Assembly (NCBI GenBank): GCA_026706485.1
Contig: JAPOYR010000011.1
Location: 248,001-312,000 of the forward strand
Origin: Chloroflexota bacterium
GTDB lineage: Bacteria; Chloroflexota; UBA11872
Direction: 5' to 3'
DNA length: 64,000 nt
Positions 36,957-45,487 of this stretch are shown piece by piece (position 1 is the first letter of the stretch; each line of letters opens with the position of its first letter). Below the pieces are notes generated by a model that worked only from the letters and a program-made list of their open reading frames with translations, did no database searches and was not told the origin of the DNA. Position numbers and translations under genes: made by a program.

Positions 36957-36960
<4 letters not shown>

Positions 36961-37754
36961 GCCGAATCTCCACGGCGTTTAGCGACGCGGCCGGCGACGG
37001 CCGGCTCGTGATCGCCCCATACGTGGCGCTGGGCTATCCCGACATGCCGACCTCGGTGGAGCTGGCCCGGGCCTACCTCGACGCGGGCGCGGACATGCTG
37101 GAGCTTGGCGTCCCGTTCAGCGACCCGATCGCCGACGGGCCGACCATCCAGCGCGCGACGCAGCGGGCGCTGGCGGAAGGCGCCACTCTCACCGGCTGCA
37201 TCGACGCCGCCGCCGCCATTCGAGCCGCGACCGGCGCGCCGCTGGTGCTGATGGGGTATGCCAACCCGTTCATGCAGTGGGGCTACGAGGATTTGGCCCG
37301 CGACCTGCAGGGCGCCGGAGTCGACGGTCTGATCGTTCCCGACCTGCTGCCGGACGACAACGAGGACCTGGCGCAGGCCTGCGCCGCCCACGGCCTCGAC
37401 GTGATTTCGCTGCTGGCGCCGACGACGCCGAGCGAGCGAATCTGCCGCGTGGCCGAGCGCGGAAGCGGCTTCCTCTACTGCGTGAGCCTCACGGGCGTCA
37501 CCGGCCGGCGCGAAGACCTGCAATCCGGCCTCGAAGCCTTCCTCCAGCGGGTCGGGGAGTCCTCCTCGCTGCCTCGGGCGGTGGGCTTTGGCATCTCCAC
37601 CCCCGCGCACGTGCGGGCCCTCTGCGGACAGGCGGAAGCGGCGATCATGGCCAGCGCGCTGATCGACATCTTCGACGCCGCGCCGCCCGCGGCGGCGGTG
37701 AGCCGGGCGGCCGCCCAGGTCGGCGCCATGGTGGACGCCGCACGATGCCGCTGA
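36957..37754 (+). CDS. trpA: tryptophan synthase alpha chain
   Basis: Releases indole from indole-3-glycerol phosphate and channels it to TrpB; 265 residues, TTG start overlapping the trpB stop. The catalytic Glu is in [18 protein letters not shown], whose DPIADGP also holds the catalytic Asp. [39 protein letters not shown] and [10 protein letters not shown] follow in order. It ends the biosynthetic part of the operon; the next gene overlaps by ten bases. Confidence 0.96.
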
Positions 37755-38638
37755 TCGCAGCCGTCCTGGGCGGGGTGGCGCTGCTCTGGGCCGCGGTGAC
37801 CGCCCACACCGCCTGGCGCTTGACCCACCCCCCGCGCGGCTGGCGCCCGCAAGACTGGCAGCCGTCCGACCTCCCGCTCCAGGCCACGACGATCCAGGCC
37901 GAGGACGGCGTGCGCGTCCGTGTCTGGGTGGCGCCGCACGCCGACGCTCCGGCGACTGTGATCTGCGTGCACGGCTGGGGCACCAACCACACCGAAATGG
38001 AGTGGCGGGCCGGTCGACTGCACCGCGCCGGCTACTCGGTGGTGCTGTTCGACTTTCGCGCCTGCGGCGAGTCCGGGGGCCGCATGTGCAGCGCCGGCGT
38101 GCACGAAATGCGCGACCTGCGGGCCGTGGTGGACCTGGCGGCCAACGACCCTTCGCTAGACGGCGCCCCCATCGTCATTCTCGCGAACTCCATGGGTGCG
38201 GCGGTGGCGATCACCGTGGCCGCGAGCGAGCCGAGAATCCGAGCCATCGCCAGCGACGCGGCCTATGCCTCATTGGAGAGCGCCACCGCCTGGGGTTTCC
38301 GAACCTTCACCGGACTGCCGCCATGGCCGTTCAAGCGCAGCGTGACGTGGCTCGTAGAGCGCATAACCGGGGCGCGGATGCGTGACCTGGCCGTGATCGA
38401 GTCGATTGGCAGTCTGAGTCCCCGGCCGGTGCTGCTCGCGCATGGCACCGACGACCCGCTGGTTTCTCCCCACGACGCGGAGGCTCTCTTTGCGCGCGCG
38501 GGCGAGCCCAAGGAGCTCTGGCGCGTGGCCGACGCGGGCCACGTCGTGGCGGAATTCGTCGAACCCGAGGTCTACGACGAGCGCGTCACCGGCCTGTTCA
38601 CGCGCGCTCTGGAAGAGCCGGCGGCGCCAGGACCGTAA
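37745..38638 (+). CDS. membrane-anchored alpha/beta hydrolase
   Basis: A 297-residue hydrolase. An N-terminal hydrophobic helix ([22 protein letters not shown]) suggests membrane anchoring. The core has VICVHGWGTNHTEMEW (oxyanion loop), DFRACGESGG, the nucleophile elbow LANSMGAAVA (Ser with Ala-type variation of GxSxG), HGTDDPLV (acid) and DAGHVVAEF (His). Substrate unknown; it resembles the acyl-peptide/dienelactone-type branch. It overlaps trpA by ten bases, so it is probably cotranscribed from the trp promoter. Its 3' end overlaps the convergent MBL-fold gene by 41 bases. Confidence 0.82.
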   Translation: MPLIAAVLGGVALLWAAVTAHTAWRLTHPPRGWRPQDWQPSDLPLQATTIQAEDGVRVRVWVAPHADAPATVICVHGWGTNHTEMEWRAGRLHRAGYSVVLFDFRACGESGGRMCSAGVHEMRDLRAVVDLAANDPSLDGAPIVILANSMGAAVAITVAASEPRIRAIASDAAYASLESATAWGFRTFTGLPPWPFKRSVTWLVERITGARMRDLAVIESIGSLSPRPVLLAHGTDDPLVSPHDAEALFARAGEPKELWRVADAGHVVAEFVEPEVYDERVTGLFTRALEEPAAPGP

Positions 38639-39308
38639 TTTCGAGGGCATCGGACAGGCAGTCCGGCGCGAGATCGAGCTCGGACGAGGCCACCCGCCGC
38701 ACGGCGCGGCCGGCCAGGAAGCCGCTGTCCTCCAGCGTGGCGATCGGAAACGGGAACTCGCGGCCCGACGGGCGACAGTGCATGGGAATGGCGACCCGCG
38801 GGGCGATCTGGTCGACGACCTCAGCCGCCCCGGCGCCGTCCAGCGTGAAGTGTCCGCCGACGGGAACGCAGACCACGTCGTGGCTCTTGGTTTGCGCGAT
38901 GAGATTGGCATCCAGGACATGCCCGAGATCCCCGAGATGCAGGAGTCGGACTCCGCCCGCTGAGACCGAGAGCAGCGCCGTTCGACCGCGCGCGGCCCCC
39001 TGCTCCTGGTCGTGATAGGCGCCGGCAATTACCGTCGCCGTCACGTCCCCGAGCTGAACCTCGCCCGCATGCCACAGGTCGGCGCTCGCCCCTCGGACGA
39101 CTTTGGGCCGTCCGGGCGCCAGCTCCACGTTGGCGTGATCGGCGTGCTCATGGCTGAGCAGCACCAGGTCAACGTCCGGCAGCGCCGGAACGGGATAGCC
39201 CAGGGCGTCGTTGAGCGGATCGATCAGGACGTGGACGCCGGCCGGGCTGCGCAGCAGAAAGCACGCGTGACCCAACCACCGCAAGCGGACCGCCGGCTCA
39301 GACGCCAC
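38598..39308 (-). CDS. MBL-fold metal-dependent hydrolase
   Basis: A 236-residue metallo-beta-lactamase-fold protein of the UPF0173/UlaG-like branch. It starts at GTG 39308 overlapping the recR end. WLGHACFLLRSPAGVHVLIDP is the family start, LLSHEHADHANVEL is the HxHxDH site, and GAYHDQEQG, LHLGDLGHVL, VPVGGHFTLDG and AIPMHC supply further metal ligands. Substrate unknown. It is the last gene of the dnaX-ybaB-recR operon, and its tail overlaps the end of the convergent hydrolase gene by 41 bases, an unusual arrangement. Confidence 0.87.
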   Translation of the reverse strand: MASEPAVRLRWLGHACFLLRSPAGVHVLIDPLNDALGYPVPALPDVDLVLLSHEHADHANVELAPGRPKVVRGASADLWHAGEVQLGDVTATVIAGAYHDQEQGAARGRTALLSVSAGGVRLLHLGDLGHVLDANLIAQTKSHDVVCVPVGGHFTLDGAGAAEVVDQIAPRVAIPMHCRPSGREFPFPIATLEDSGFLAGRAVRRVASSELDLAPDCLSDALEITVLAPPALPERA

Positions 39309-39924
39309 TGGGCCAATCGTCGGCGACGCGGCTGCGACCCTCCAGCGCCATGGCGATGGTGGCGGCGTCGACGTACTCGATGTCGCCGCCGCGCGCGAGG
39401 CCCCGCGCAAGCCGACTCACGACCAGCGAATCCGATTCCAGGATGCCGTTGATGTAGGCCGCGGTGGCGTCCCCTTCGATGCTGGCGTTCGTCGCCACGA
39501 TCACCTCACGCAGCCCCTCGCGCCGGACGCGCTCGGCCAGGACGGAGAGGTTGAGCTCGTCAGGCCCCACGCCGTCCAGCGGCGCGATTACCCCGTGCAG
39601 CACGTGATACACGCCGTTGAACCCGCCCGAGCGCTCGATGGCGAGCAGATCCAGAGGGTCCTCCACCACGCAGAGGAGCTGCTGATCGCGCGCGGGGTCG
39701 CAGCAGATCGAGCAGGGGTCCTGGTCGGCATAGTTCCCGCAGCGCGTGCAGCTGACCACGTGCTCGCGCAGGCCGGTCACGGCGGCGCCCAGCGCCGCCA
39801 CCTGCGCCGCGGGCGCGCGCAGCAGAAAGAAGGCCAGGCGCTGCGCCGTCTTCGGCCCGATGGTGGGCAGCCGGCCGAACTCTTCGATCAGGCGCGTGAT
39901 CGGCCGTGGGATCGGGTCCGGCAC
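39298..39924 (-). CDS. recR: recombination mediator RecR
   Basis: Acts with RecF/RecO in loading RecA at gaps; 208 residues. Helix-hairpin-helix FGRLPTIGPKTAQRLAFFLL, C4 zinc finger CTRCGNYADQDPCSICC, and a Toprim domain starting LLCVVEDPLDLLAIE with HGVIAPLDGVGPDEL are all present. It lies in the classical dnaX-ybaB-recR order, three bases after ybaB. Confidence 0.97.
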   Translation of the reverse strand: MPDPIPRPITRLIEEFGRLPTIGPKTAQRLAFFLLRAPAAQVAALGAAVTGLREHVVSCTRCGNYADQDPCSICCDPARDQQLLCVVEDPLDLLAIERSGGFNGVYHVLHGVIAPLDGVGPDELNLSVLAERVRREGLREVIVATNASIEGDATAAYINGILESDSLVVSRLARGLARGGDIEYVDAATIAMALEGRSRVADDWPSGV

Positions 39925-39927
39925 GCG

Positions 39928-40221
39928 CTACAGCCCGGGAATGCCGAGCCCGCCGGTCAAGCCGCCCAGCTTTTGCTTGGCAAGGTCCTGGGACTGGTCA
40001 ATAGCCTCGTTCACCGCGGCGGTCACCAGGTCCCCAAGCAGTTCGGGATCGTCCGGGTCGATGGCCGCCGGATCGATGGCGATCGACTCGATGTGCTGGT
40101 CGCCCGTGATGACGATCGTCACCGCGCCGCCGCCGGACGTGACTTCCAGCGTGGCGGCGCGCAACTCCTCTTGCGCCTTCTCCATCTGTCGCTGCAGCTG
40201 CCGCATCATCTTCATGGACAC
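39928..40221 (-). CDS. YbaB/EbfC family nucleoid-associated protein
   Basis: A 97-residue DNA-binding protein. Its N-terminal amphipathic helix (MMRQLQRQMEKAQEELRAATLEV) and GAVTIVITGDQHIESIAIDP strand region are typical, followed by LVTAAVNEAIDQSQ. The start is GTG 40221; ATG 40215 two codons later is equally possible. It lies between dnaX and recR with gaps of three bases each. Confidence 0.95.
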   Translation of the reverse strand: MSMKMMRQLQRQMEKAQEELRAATLEVTSGGGAVTIVITGDQHIESIAIDPAAIDPDDPELLGDLVTAAVNEAIDQSQDLAKQKLGGLTGGLGIPGL

Positions 40222-40224
40222 CGG

Positions 40225-41802
40225 CTAGGCTCCTTCGGTGCGCTCGACGTCAATCGGCTGAGCCCCATAGTCCCTTATCGCGACCCGGACGACCGGATCG
40301 CTGCTGGCCGGCGACCTGGGGGATGTCGGTCGCGGAGCGGAGGCTTCACGCTCGAGACGATTGCGCACGCGCAGCGGCGCGCCGAAGGTCCGCGTGAGCG
40401 CCTCGGACATCAGCTGCCGGGCCTGCGGCCGATCCACCTGGTCCAAGAGCAGCTGGCTCCGGTAGCCGATGGTGACCACCTCACCCGTCAGGGCCAGCAC
40501 CTCGCCCTGCTCGACATATGGCGCCAGCATGCGCGAGGCCTCGCGCACGGCTCCAATCCAGTCCGACGCGCGCGCCTTGATGGTCTCGACCGTCAGCTCG
40601 TCCGAGCTAACGGCAGCCGTGGGGGTAACCGCGGCCTGGGCCTCCTTGGGCGGCGACGCAGGTCGAGCCGGCGCGGGCGGCGGCTGGGCGGTCGCCACGG
40701 CGTCGCCGTGCACCCGCAGGACGGCGCGAGCAAACGCCAGCTCGAGATCGAGGATGGGATCGCCGACCTCTCGCGAGGGCGGCTCGGGCTCCGCGAAGAC
40801 CTCGAGCGCCTGGACCACCTGGCCGATGGAGATGCGGCGGGCGAGCGCCGCGATTTCCGGATCGTCGCGCACGTGGCCGGCCTCGGCCGCGCCCGCGCTG
40901 AGCAGGAGCACGTCGCGCAGCAGATCGACGACCTGCGCCCGCAGCGTGCCCGGGCTGTTGCCGTCGGCCATGGCCTGCTCGATGGCGCCGAGGCCCGCCG
41001 CCGCATCACCCGCGGCAATGGCCTCCACCAGCGCCAGCACCGCCGCCCGACCGGTGAGCCCGAGCATGCCGTTCACGTCGTCCAGCGTCACGGTCTCCTG
41101 GGCAAAGGCCAGCGCCTGGTCGAGCAGCGAGATCGCGTCGCGCAAGCTGCCGCCGGCGCTGCGGGCCAGAACCGCGAGCGCCAACTCGTCGACCGTCGTT
41201 CCCTCGGCGGCGGCCACGCTGCGGAGCTGATCGATGAGCTCCACGGAGCCGATGCGGCGAAACGTCAAGTGCTGGCAGCGCGAACGAATGGTGAGGGGAA
41301 CTCGATGCGGCTCGGTGGTCGCCAGCACGAACAGCGTGCGCGTCGGCGGTTCTTCCAGCGTCTTCAGCAAGGCGTCTTTCGCCGAGGCCGACAGCTGGTG
41401 GATCTCGTCGATGATGTAGACCTTGTAGCGCCCCCCGGCGGGCGCGAACTGCGTCTGCTCGCGCAGCAACCGCACGTCGTCGACGCTGCTGTGCGACGCC
41501 GCGTCCATCTCCAGCAGATCGACGAACGTGCCGGCGGCGATGTCGCGGCAGTGGTCGCAGGCGGCGCAGGGCTCGGGCTGCACGCCTTCGCGACAATTGA
41601 CCGCCTTCGCCAGCAGGCGCGCGGCCGTGGTCTTGCCGGTGCCGCGCTCGCCCGAAAACAGATAGGCGTGGCTCAGCCGGTTGTGCGCCAGCGCGTTTTG
41701 CAGGATTCGCACGACGTGCGACTGCCCCACAAGCTCGCCGAACCGCTGCGGCCGATAGCGGTTGTAGAGCGCTTGAAAGGCGGGCGTCGCCGAATCGGTC
41801 AT
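40225..41802 (-). CDS. dnaX: DNA polymerase III subunit gamma/tau
   Basis: The clamp-loader ATPase; 525 residues. NRYRPQRFGELVGQ starts the family. Walker A is FSGERGTGKTTAARLLAKAVNC. The zinc module is CREGVQPEPCAACDHC. Walker B/DEAH-like is KVYIIDEIHQLS, followed by LATTEPHRVPLTIRSRCQ with the arginine finger. The C-terminal domain after a Pro/Ala-rich linker (about 375-400) is shorter than in E. coli tau. No obvious slippery A-tract for a gamma frameshift was seen. It follows the SRP RNA gene, a neighbourhood conserved in many bacteria. Confidence 0.97.
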   Translation of the reverse strand: MTDSATPAFQALYNRYRPQRFGELVGQSHVVRILQNALAHNRLSHAYLFSGERGTGKTTAARLLAKAVNCREGVQPEPCAACDHCRDIAAGTFVDLLEMDAASHSSVDDVRLLREQTQFAPAGGRYKVYIIDEIHQLSASAKDALLKTLEEPPTRTLFVLATTEPHRVPLTIRSRCQHLTFRRIGSVELIDQLRSVAAAEGTTVDELALAVLARSAGGSLRDAISLLDQALAFAQETVTLDDVNGMLGLTGRAAVLALVEAIAAGDAAAGLGAIEQAMADGNSPGTLRAQVVDLLRDVLLLSAGAAEAGHVRDDPEIAALARRISIGQVVQALEVFAEPEPPSREVGDPILDLELAFARAVLRVHGDAVATAQPPPAPARPASPPKEAQAAVTPTAAVSSDELTVETIKARASDWIGAVREASRMLAPYVEQGEVLALTGEVVTIGYRSQLLLDQVDRPQARQLMSEALTRTFGAPLRVRNRLEREASAPRPTSPRSPASSDPVVRVAIRDYGAQPIDVERTEGA

Positions 41803-41837
41803 AGGGTCTATCGTGTCACGAAATCGGCTATGAGTGA

Positions 41838-42102
41838 GGCCGCGCCCTGCCGTTGAGCACCGGCCGCCGCCTTACCGACGCCGCCGGCTCGAGCCAGGTG
41901 ATCCCGCGGCACCCAAAGATGGCTCCGTACCGCTGCTTCCTCTCGGACCTGACGGGGTTAGGAGGTCTTCGTCGCACGAGGCCCAGCCGTCAGCACCGAT
42001 CAACGGCGGCAGACACGACGGTGGCAACCCTCAGGCAGGTATTCAGCCCGCTGTAGCGGATTGCGGTTCCAGGGCACCGCTAGCTCCCCACCTAGCGCGG
42101 CC
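41838..42102 (-). ncRNA. ffs: signal recognition particle RNA, large bacterial type with Alu domain
   Basis: Reading on the minus strand, the 5' part has GCTAGGTGGGGAGCTAGCGG, TGCCCTGGAACCGCAATCCG and GCTGAATACCTGCCTGAGG, the Alu-domain sequence known from Bacillus scRNA. The S domain has GTCAGGTCCGAGAGGAAGCA, the Ffh-binding tetraloop helix, and GTGCCGCGGGATCACCTGG follows. The termini GGCCGCGC (42102-42095) and GCGCGGCC (41845-41838) pair perfectly, giving about 265 nt. It lies immediately upstream of dnaX and with its promoter accounts for most of the 41803-42251 gap. Confidence 0.95.
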
Positions 42103-42110
42103 TCGCGTCG

Positions 42111-42139
42111 ATAGTAGGCGCAGCGGTACCGAGGGTCAA
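42111..42139 (-). promoter_or_regulatory. promoter of the SRP RNA gene
   Basis: On the minus strand TTGACC (42139-42134), a 17-base spacer and TACTAT (42116-42111). This places transcription start at about 42104, matching the 5' end deduced from terminal pairing. The remaining bases to 42251 show nothing else. Confidence 0.8.
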
Positions 42140-42251
42140 CGCGCGAGGCGGGTCGTCGCGGACGCGCTTCCCGAAGCGTCCGCACGCGCCGTCGGCACCG
42201 GCCAGGAAGCAACCGCCTACAATCGCAGACCCGCCGCCAGGAGTCCCGCCC

Positions 42252-43319
42252 GTGGCGCCTTACCGCATCGAGCTCCGCAGCGATACGCAAACCGTTCCCA
42301 CGCCCGACATGCGCGAGGCTATGGCCATGGCCGAGGTGGCGGATGAACAGTGGGGCGAAGACCCCACCGTGCTGGAATTGGAGCGCACCTCCGCCGACAT
42401 GTTCGGCCGCGAGGCCGCGGTCTTCGTGCCCAGCGGCACGATGGGAAATTTGACCAGCATGCTCGCGCTGACCGAGCGCGGCGACACCGTGATCGTGGAC
42501 GGGCTGTCGCACATGGTGGGTGAGAACGGCAACTACGCGGTGGTTGCGGGCTGCACCCTGCTGCCGGTCGAAACCGAAGGCGTGCTCGACGCGGACATGG
42601 TGCGCGAGCGGCTGGACTCCGCGACTATTCCGCCCGCCCGGCCCGCGCTGATTTGGACCGAGAACACCCACAACGTGCGCGGCGGCGTGTCCTGGGGCCC
42701 TGAAGTCATGCAGGGCATCGTCGAGCTTGCTGCCGAACGAGGCATGCGCGTCCACCTGGACGGCGCGCGCATCTTCAACGCCGCCGTCGATCAGGGCGTC
42801 TCGGTGCGCGAGCTGACCGCCGGCGCCGACACCGTGCAGTTTTGTCTCTCCAAGGGCCTCGGGGCGCCGTTCGGCTCGATGGTGGTGGGGTCCGGCGAGA
42901 CGATCGAGCGCGTGTCCCGCTACAAGAAGATGTTGGGCGGCGCCATGCGGCAGGCCGGTGTGATGGCGGCAGCCGGTCTGATCGCCCTGCGCGACGGTCC
43001 CGCGCGGCTCGCCGCCGACCACGCCAACGCGCAGCGATTGGGCGAGTTGCTGGCTGATGTCCCCGGATTGGATCTGATTTACCCGGCCGCGACCAACATG
43101 GTGTTCGTGCGGGTGGACCCGGAGACGCTCGATCAGCAGCGCTTCGTGGAGGCGGCGCGAGCGCAGGGGCTGGGCGTCGCCGACATCCGACCGGGGCATC
43201 GGCTGCGGTTCGTCACGCACCACCAGGTCGACGCCCAGGCAATCGAGGAGGCCGGCCAGATCTTGCGCGACGCGGCCGAGGCCACCTCCCTGCGCGCTCC
43301 AGCCGGCGCTATCGGTTGA
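42252..43319 (+). CDS. ltaE: low-specificity L-threonine aldolase
   Basis: PLP enzyme cleaving threonine to glycine and acetaldehyde; 355 residues, GTG start. IELRSDTQTVPTPDMREAMA, QWGEDPTVLELE, VPSGTMGNLTSMLAL, ENTHNVRGG, HLDGARIFNAAV and the PLP lysine region FCLSKGLGAPFGSMVVG are all standard for the beta-eliminating-lyase-fold aldolases. It is followed by a hydrolase gene with a TTGA overlap. Stereospecificity (L or L-allo) cannot be read. Confidence 0.94.
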   Translation: MAPYRIELRSDTQTVPTPDMREAMAMAEVADEQWGEDPTVLELERTSADMFGREAAVFVPSGTMGNLTSMLALTERGDTVIVDGLSHMVGENGNYAVVAGCTLLPVETEGVLDADMVRERLDSATIPPARPALIWTENTHNVRGGVSWGPEVMQGIVELAAERGMRVHLDGARIFNAAVDQGVSVRELTAGADTVQFCLSKGLGAPFGSMVVGSGETIERVSRYKKMLGGAMRQAGVMAAAGLIALRDGPARLAADHANAQRLGELLADVPGLDLIYPAATNMVFVRVDPETLDQQRFVEAARAQGLGVADIRPGHRLRFVTHHQVDAQAIEEAGQILRDAAEATSLRAPAGAIG

Positions 43320-44155
43320 CGACCGGCGCGGCGGACCTCTTTCAGCCCACGCCCGGCGAGGAAGTGGTCCGCGTTGGACCGCTGCGGGCCCTGCGCTGGC
43401 TGCCGACGGACCTTCGCGCGCCCTCGCGGTTTCTGCTGGTCCACGGTCTATGGGGCGGGGCGCACATGTGGCGGCGCATGGGGCCGTACCTGGCGGCGCA
43501 CGGCTACGCCACCTATGCCGTGTGGCTGCGGCATCACCACCCAGGCGCCGACCACCGGTCACTCCACGGCGTGGGCGTCCGGGACTTGGCCGACGACGTA
43601 ATCGAGGCGGCGCGCGAAATTGGCGCCCCCATCCTGGTGGGGCATAGCGTCGGCGGTCTCGTCGCGCAGGTGGCCGCCGCTGGGTGGGAAGCGCCGGGGC
43701 TGATTCTTATGTCAAGCGCTGGGCCGCTCGGCATCCTCACGCTGCATCGGGGCTGGGAAACGCTGCGCGCGCTGCCCAGGTTTGCCGGGCATCCATTTCG
43801 CAGCGAGCCGCTGCGACCCGACGCCGCCTATATGCACCGGATGTTTTTCAACCGCCTGGAGGCCGGCGAAGCCGCCGCGCTGAGCGAGCACCTGGTTCCC
43901 GAGCCGCGGCGGTTCGTGCGCCAGATCGCCTTCTGGCCGCCGCACGTGCCGCGGTCGGCCATTCGTTGCCCGGTCCTCGTCACGGCCGGATCGGAGGACC
44001 TGGGCGTGATTCCGTGGGTGGCCCGGCGGCTGGGGGCGCGCTACCGCGTGCTGCCGATGATCTATCCGGGACGCGCCCACATGCTCCAGCTCGAACGCGG
44101 TTGGGAAGACGTGGCCGACGACCTTACGCGCTGGGCGGATCGCTTCGTGGCGTAG
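43316..44155 (+). CDS. alpha/beta hydrolase
   Basis: A 279-residue hydrolase with TTG start overlapping the ltaE stop. FLLVHGLWGGAHMWRRM is the oxyanion loop, ILVGHSVGGLVAQV the Ser nucleophile elbow, TAGSEDLGV the acid and YPGRAHMLQLERG the His. Cytosolic; no signal peptide. Substrate unknown (esterase or lactonase type). The last 32 bases overlap the end of the convergent DegT-family gene. Confidence 0.85.
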   Translation: MTTGAADLFQPTPGEEVVRVGPLRALRWLPTDLRAPSRFLLVHGLWGGAHMWRRMGPYLAAHGYATYAVWLRHHHPGADHRSLHGVGVRDLADDVIEAAREIGAPILVGHSVGGLVAQVAAAGWEAPGLILMSSAGPLGILTLHRGWETLRALPRFAGHPFRSEPLRPDAAYMHRMFFNRLEAGEAAALSEHLVPEPRRFVRQIAFWPPHVPRSAIRCPVLVTAGSEDLGVIPWVARRLGARYRVLPMIYPGRAHMLQLERGWEDVADDLTRWADRFVA

Positions 44156-45443
44156 CGGCGTCGTCGGCCGCCATGAGCGCCTCCGCGTGCTCGCGGACCT
44201 TCTCGATGGCGTCGGCGATCTGCACCATGCCGACCTCGTCATCGAGCAAGACGCTCTGCGTCAGGAACAGCGTCTCGTCGGCGCAGAGACGCTCGGCGTG
44301 CGGGCATGAGACGTCGGCGTAGTCGATGTCAGGCGCGCCGTCGCCACGCGGCCAGGCCCGCGCCAGGGCGCCGTCGACGTCGCCGAAGAGCGCGGTGCGA
44401 TGCAGGGGCTGCCGATAGCCCTTGGTCACCGGAATTCCCTCCGCGTTCATGGCCTCGATGAAGCGCTCGCGGCTCAAACCCTTGAAGGCTGCGGCCTGAT
44501 ATCGGAATACATACACGTGATGCGCCGGACGCGTGGCGAAGGCGTCGATGCGCCGCACGCCGATGCCTTCAAGATCTTCGAGCAGATCGTTGAGGTAGGC
44601 GCCGTTGGCCGCGCGCCGCTGCGCCTGGTCTTCCAGCCGTCCGAGTTGCGCCTGGAGCAGCGTGGCCTGAAACGGCGTGATGCGGCGGTCGCCCGCCGAT
44701 ACGGTGAAGTCCCAGCCTTCCCCGGTGGCCAGGCTGCCGCGTCCGAGCTGTCCGCCGCGCTGCTCGACGCCTCCGCCCCAGAGGTCGTGCTGGGCGATGG
44801 CACGCGAGAAGATGTCGATGTCATCGGTGAGCACCGCGCCGCCCTCGCCCGAATTGAGGTTCTTGCTGGCCTGAAAGCTGAAGCACCCCACGTCGCCAAT
44901 GGTCCCCAGGCCCTGATCGCACCAGGTGCCGGCATGGGAGTGCGCCGCGTCCTCGATGACGCGCAAGTCGTTCGCCGAGGCGATGTCGAGGATGGCCTGC
45001 ATGTCGCAGGCCAACCCGCCGAAGTGCACCGCCATAATGGCTGACGTGCGCGGGGTGATCGCCGCCGCGACGCAGGCAGGGTCCAGGTTGTAGGTCTCCG
45101 GGTCGATATCGGCAAATACGGGAACCAGGCCGGCGTTGAGAATGGACGTGGCGCTGGCCATGAACGTGAACGGCGCCAGGATGACTTCGGAGCCGCGCGG
45201 CAGCCGCAACGCTTCGAGGCCCATTTCGAGGGCGCTGGTCCCGCTGTTGACCGCCAGGCCGTAGGCCGCGCCCTGGAATTCCGCGAATGCGCGTTCGAAC
45301 GCGATCACGCGGTGGCTGCCGAGGCGACCCCACTCGCCGGTACGGACGACGTCGGCCACGGCGTCGACCTCGGTCTCGTCGAAGACCGGCCACGCCGGAT
45401 ACGGGTCCGAGCGAACCGGGTTTCCGCCTAGCAGGGCAAGCAT
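44124..45443 (-). CDS. DegT/DnrJ/EryC1-family PLP aminotransferase
   Basis: A 439-residue sugar-aminotransferase-like protein. WPVFDETEVDAVADVVRTGEWG starts the family. FAEFQGAAYGLAVNSGTSAL, VIEDAAHSHAG (PLP Asp), CFSFQASKNLNSGEGGAVLT (PLP Lys in the SxKN motif) and HHVYVFRYQ follow. Members usually aminate nucleotide-linked ketosugars or scyllo-inosose; AHBA-synthase-like is also possible. No sugar-nucleotide genes are adjacent. It follows the ABC permease after 44 bases. A long in-frame extension upstream lies antisense to nothing real and is disregarded; ATG 45443 fits the family start. Confidence 0.88.
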   Translation of the reverse strand: MLALLGGNPVRSDPYPAWPVFDETEVDAVADVVRTGEWGRLGSHRVIAFERAFAEFQGAAYGLAVNSGTSALEMGLEALRLPRGSEVILAPFTFMASATSILNAGLVPVFADIDPETYNLDPACVAAAITPRTSAIMAVHFGGLACDMQAILDIASANDLRVIEDAAHSHAGTWCDQGLGTIGDVGCFSFQASKNLNSGEGGAVLTDDIDIFSRAIAQHDLWGGGVEQRGGQLGRGSLATGEGWDFTVSAGDRRITPFQATLLQAQLGRLEDQAQRRAANGAYLNDLLEDLEGIGVRRIDAFATRPAHHVYVFRYQAAAFKGLSRERFIEAMNAEGIPVTKGYRQPLHRTALFGDVDGALARAWPRGDGAPDIDYADVSCPHAERLCADETLFLTQSVLLDDEVGMVQIADAIEKVREHAEALMAADDAATPRSDPPSA

Positions 45444-45487
45444 GGCCGCATGGTACGACCGTCCCCACCCCGAAACAACGGTCGGGG

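Noticed and set aside
41886-41988. Short 4.5S-type SRP RNA
   Set aside because: The S domain alone pairs, but Alu-domain sequence, terminal GGCCGCGC/GCGCGGCC pairing and the promoter position show a longer RNA of about 265 nt.
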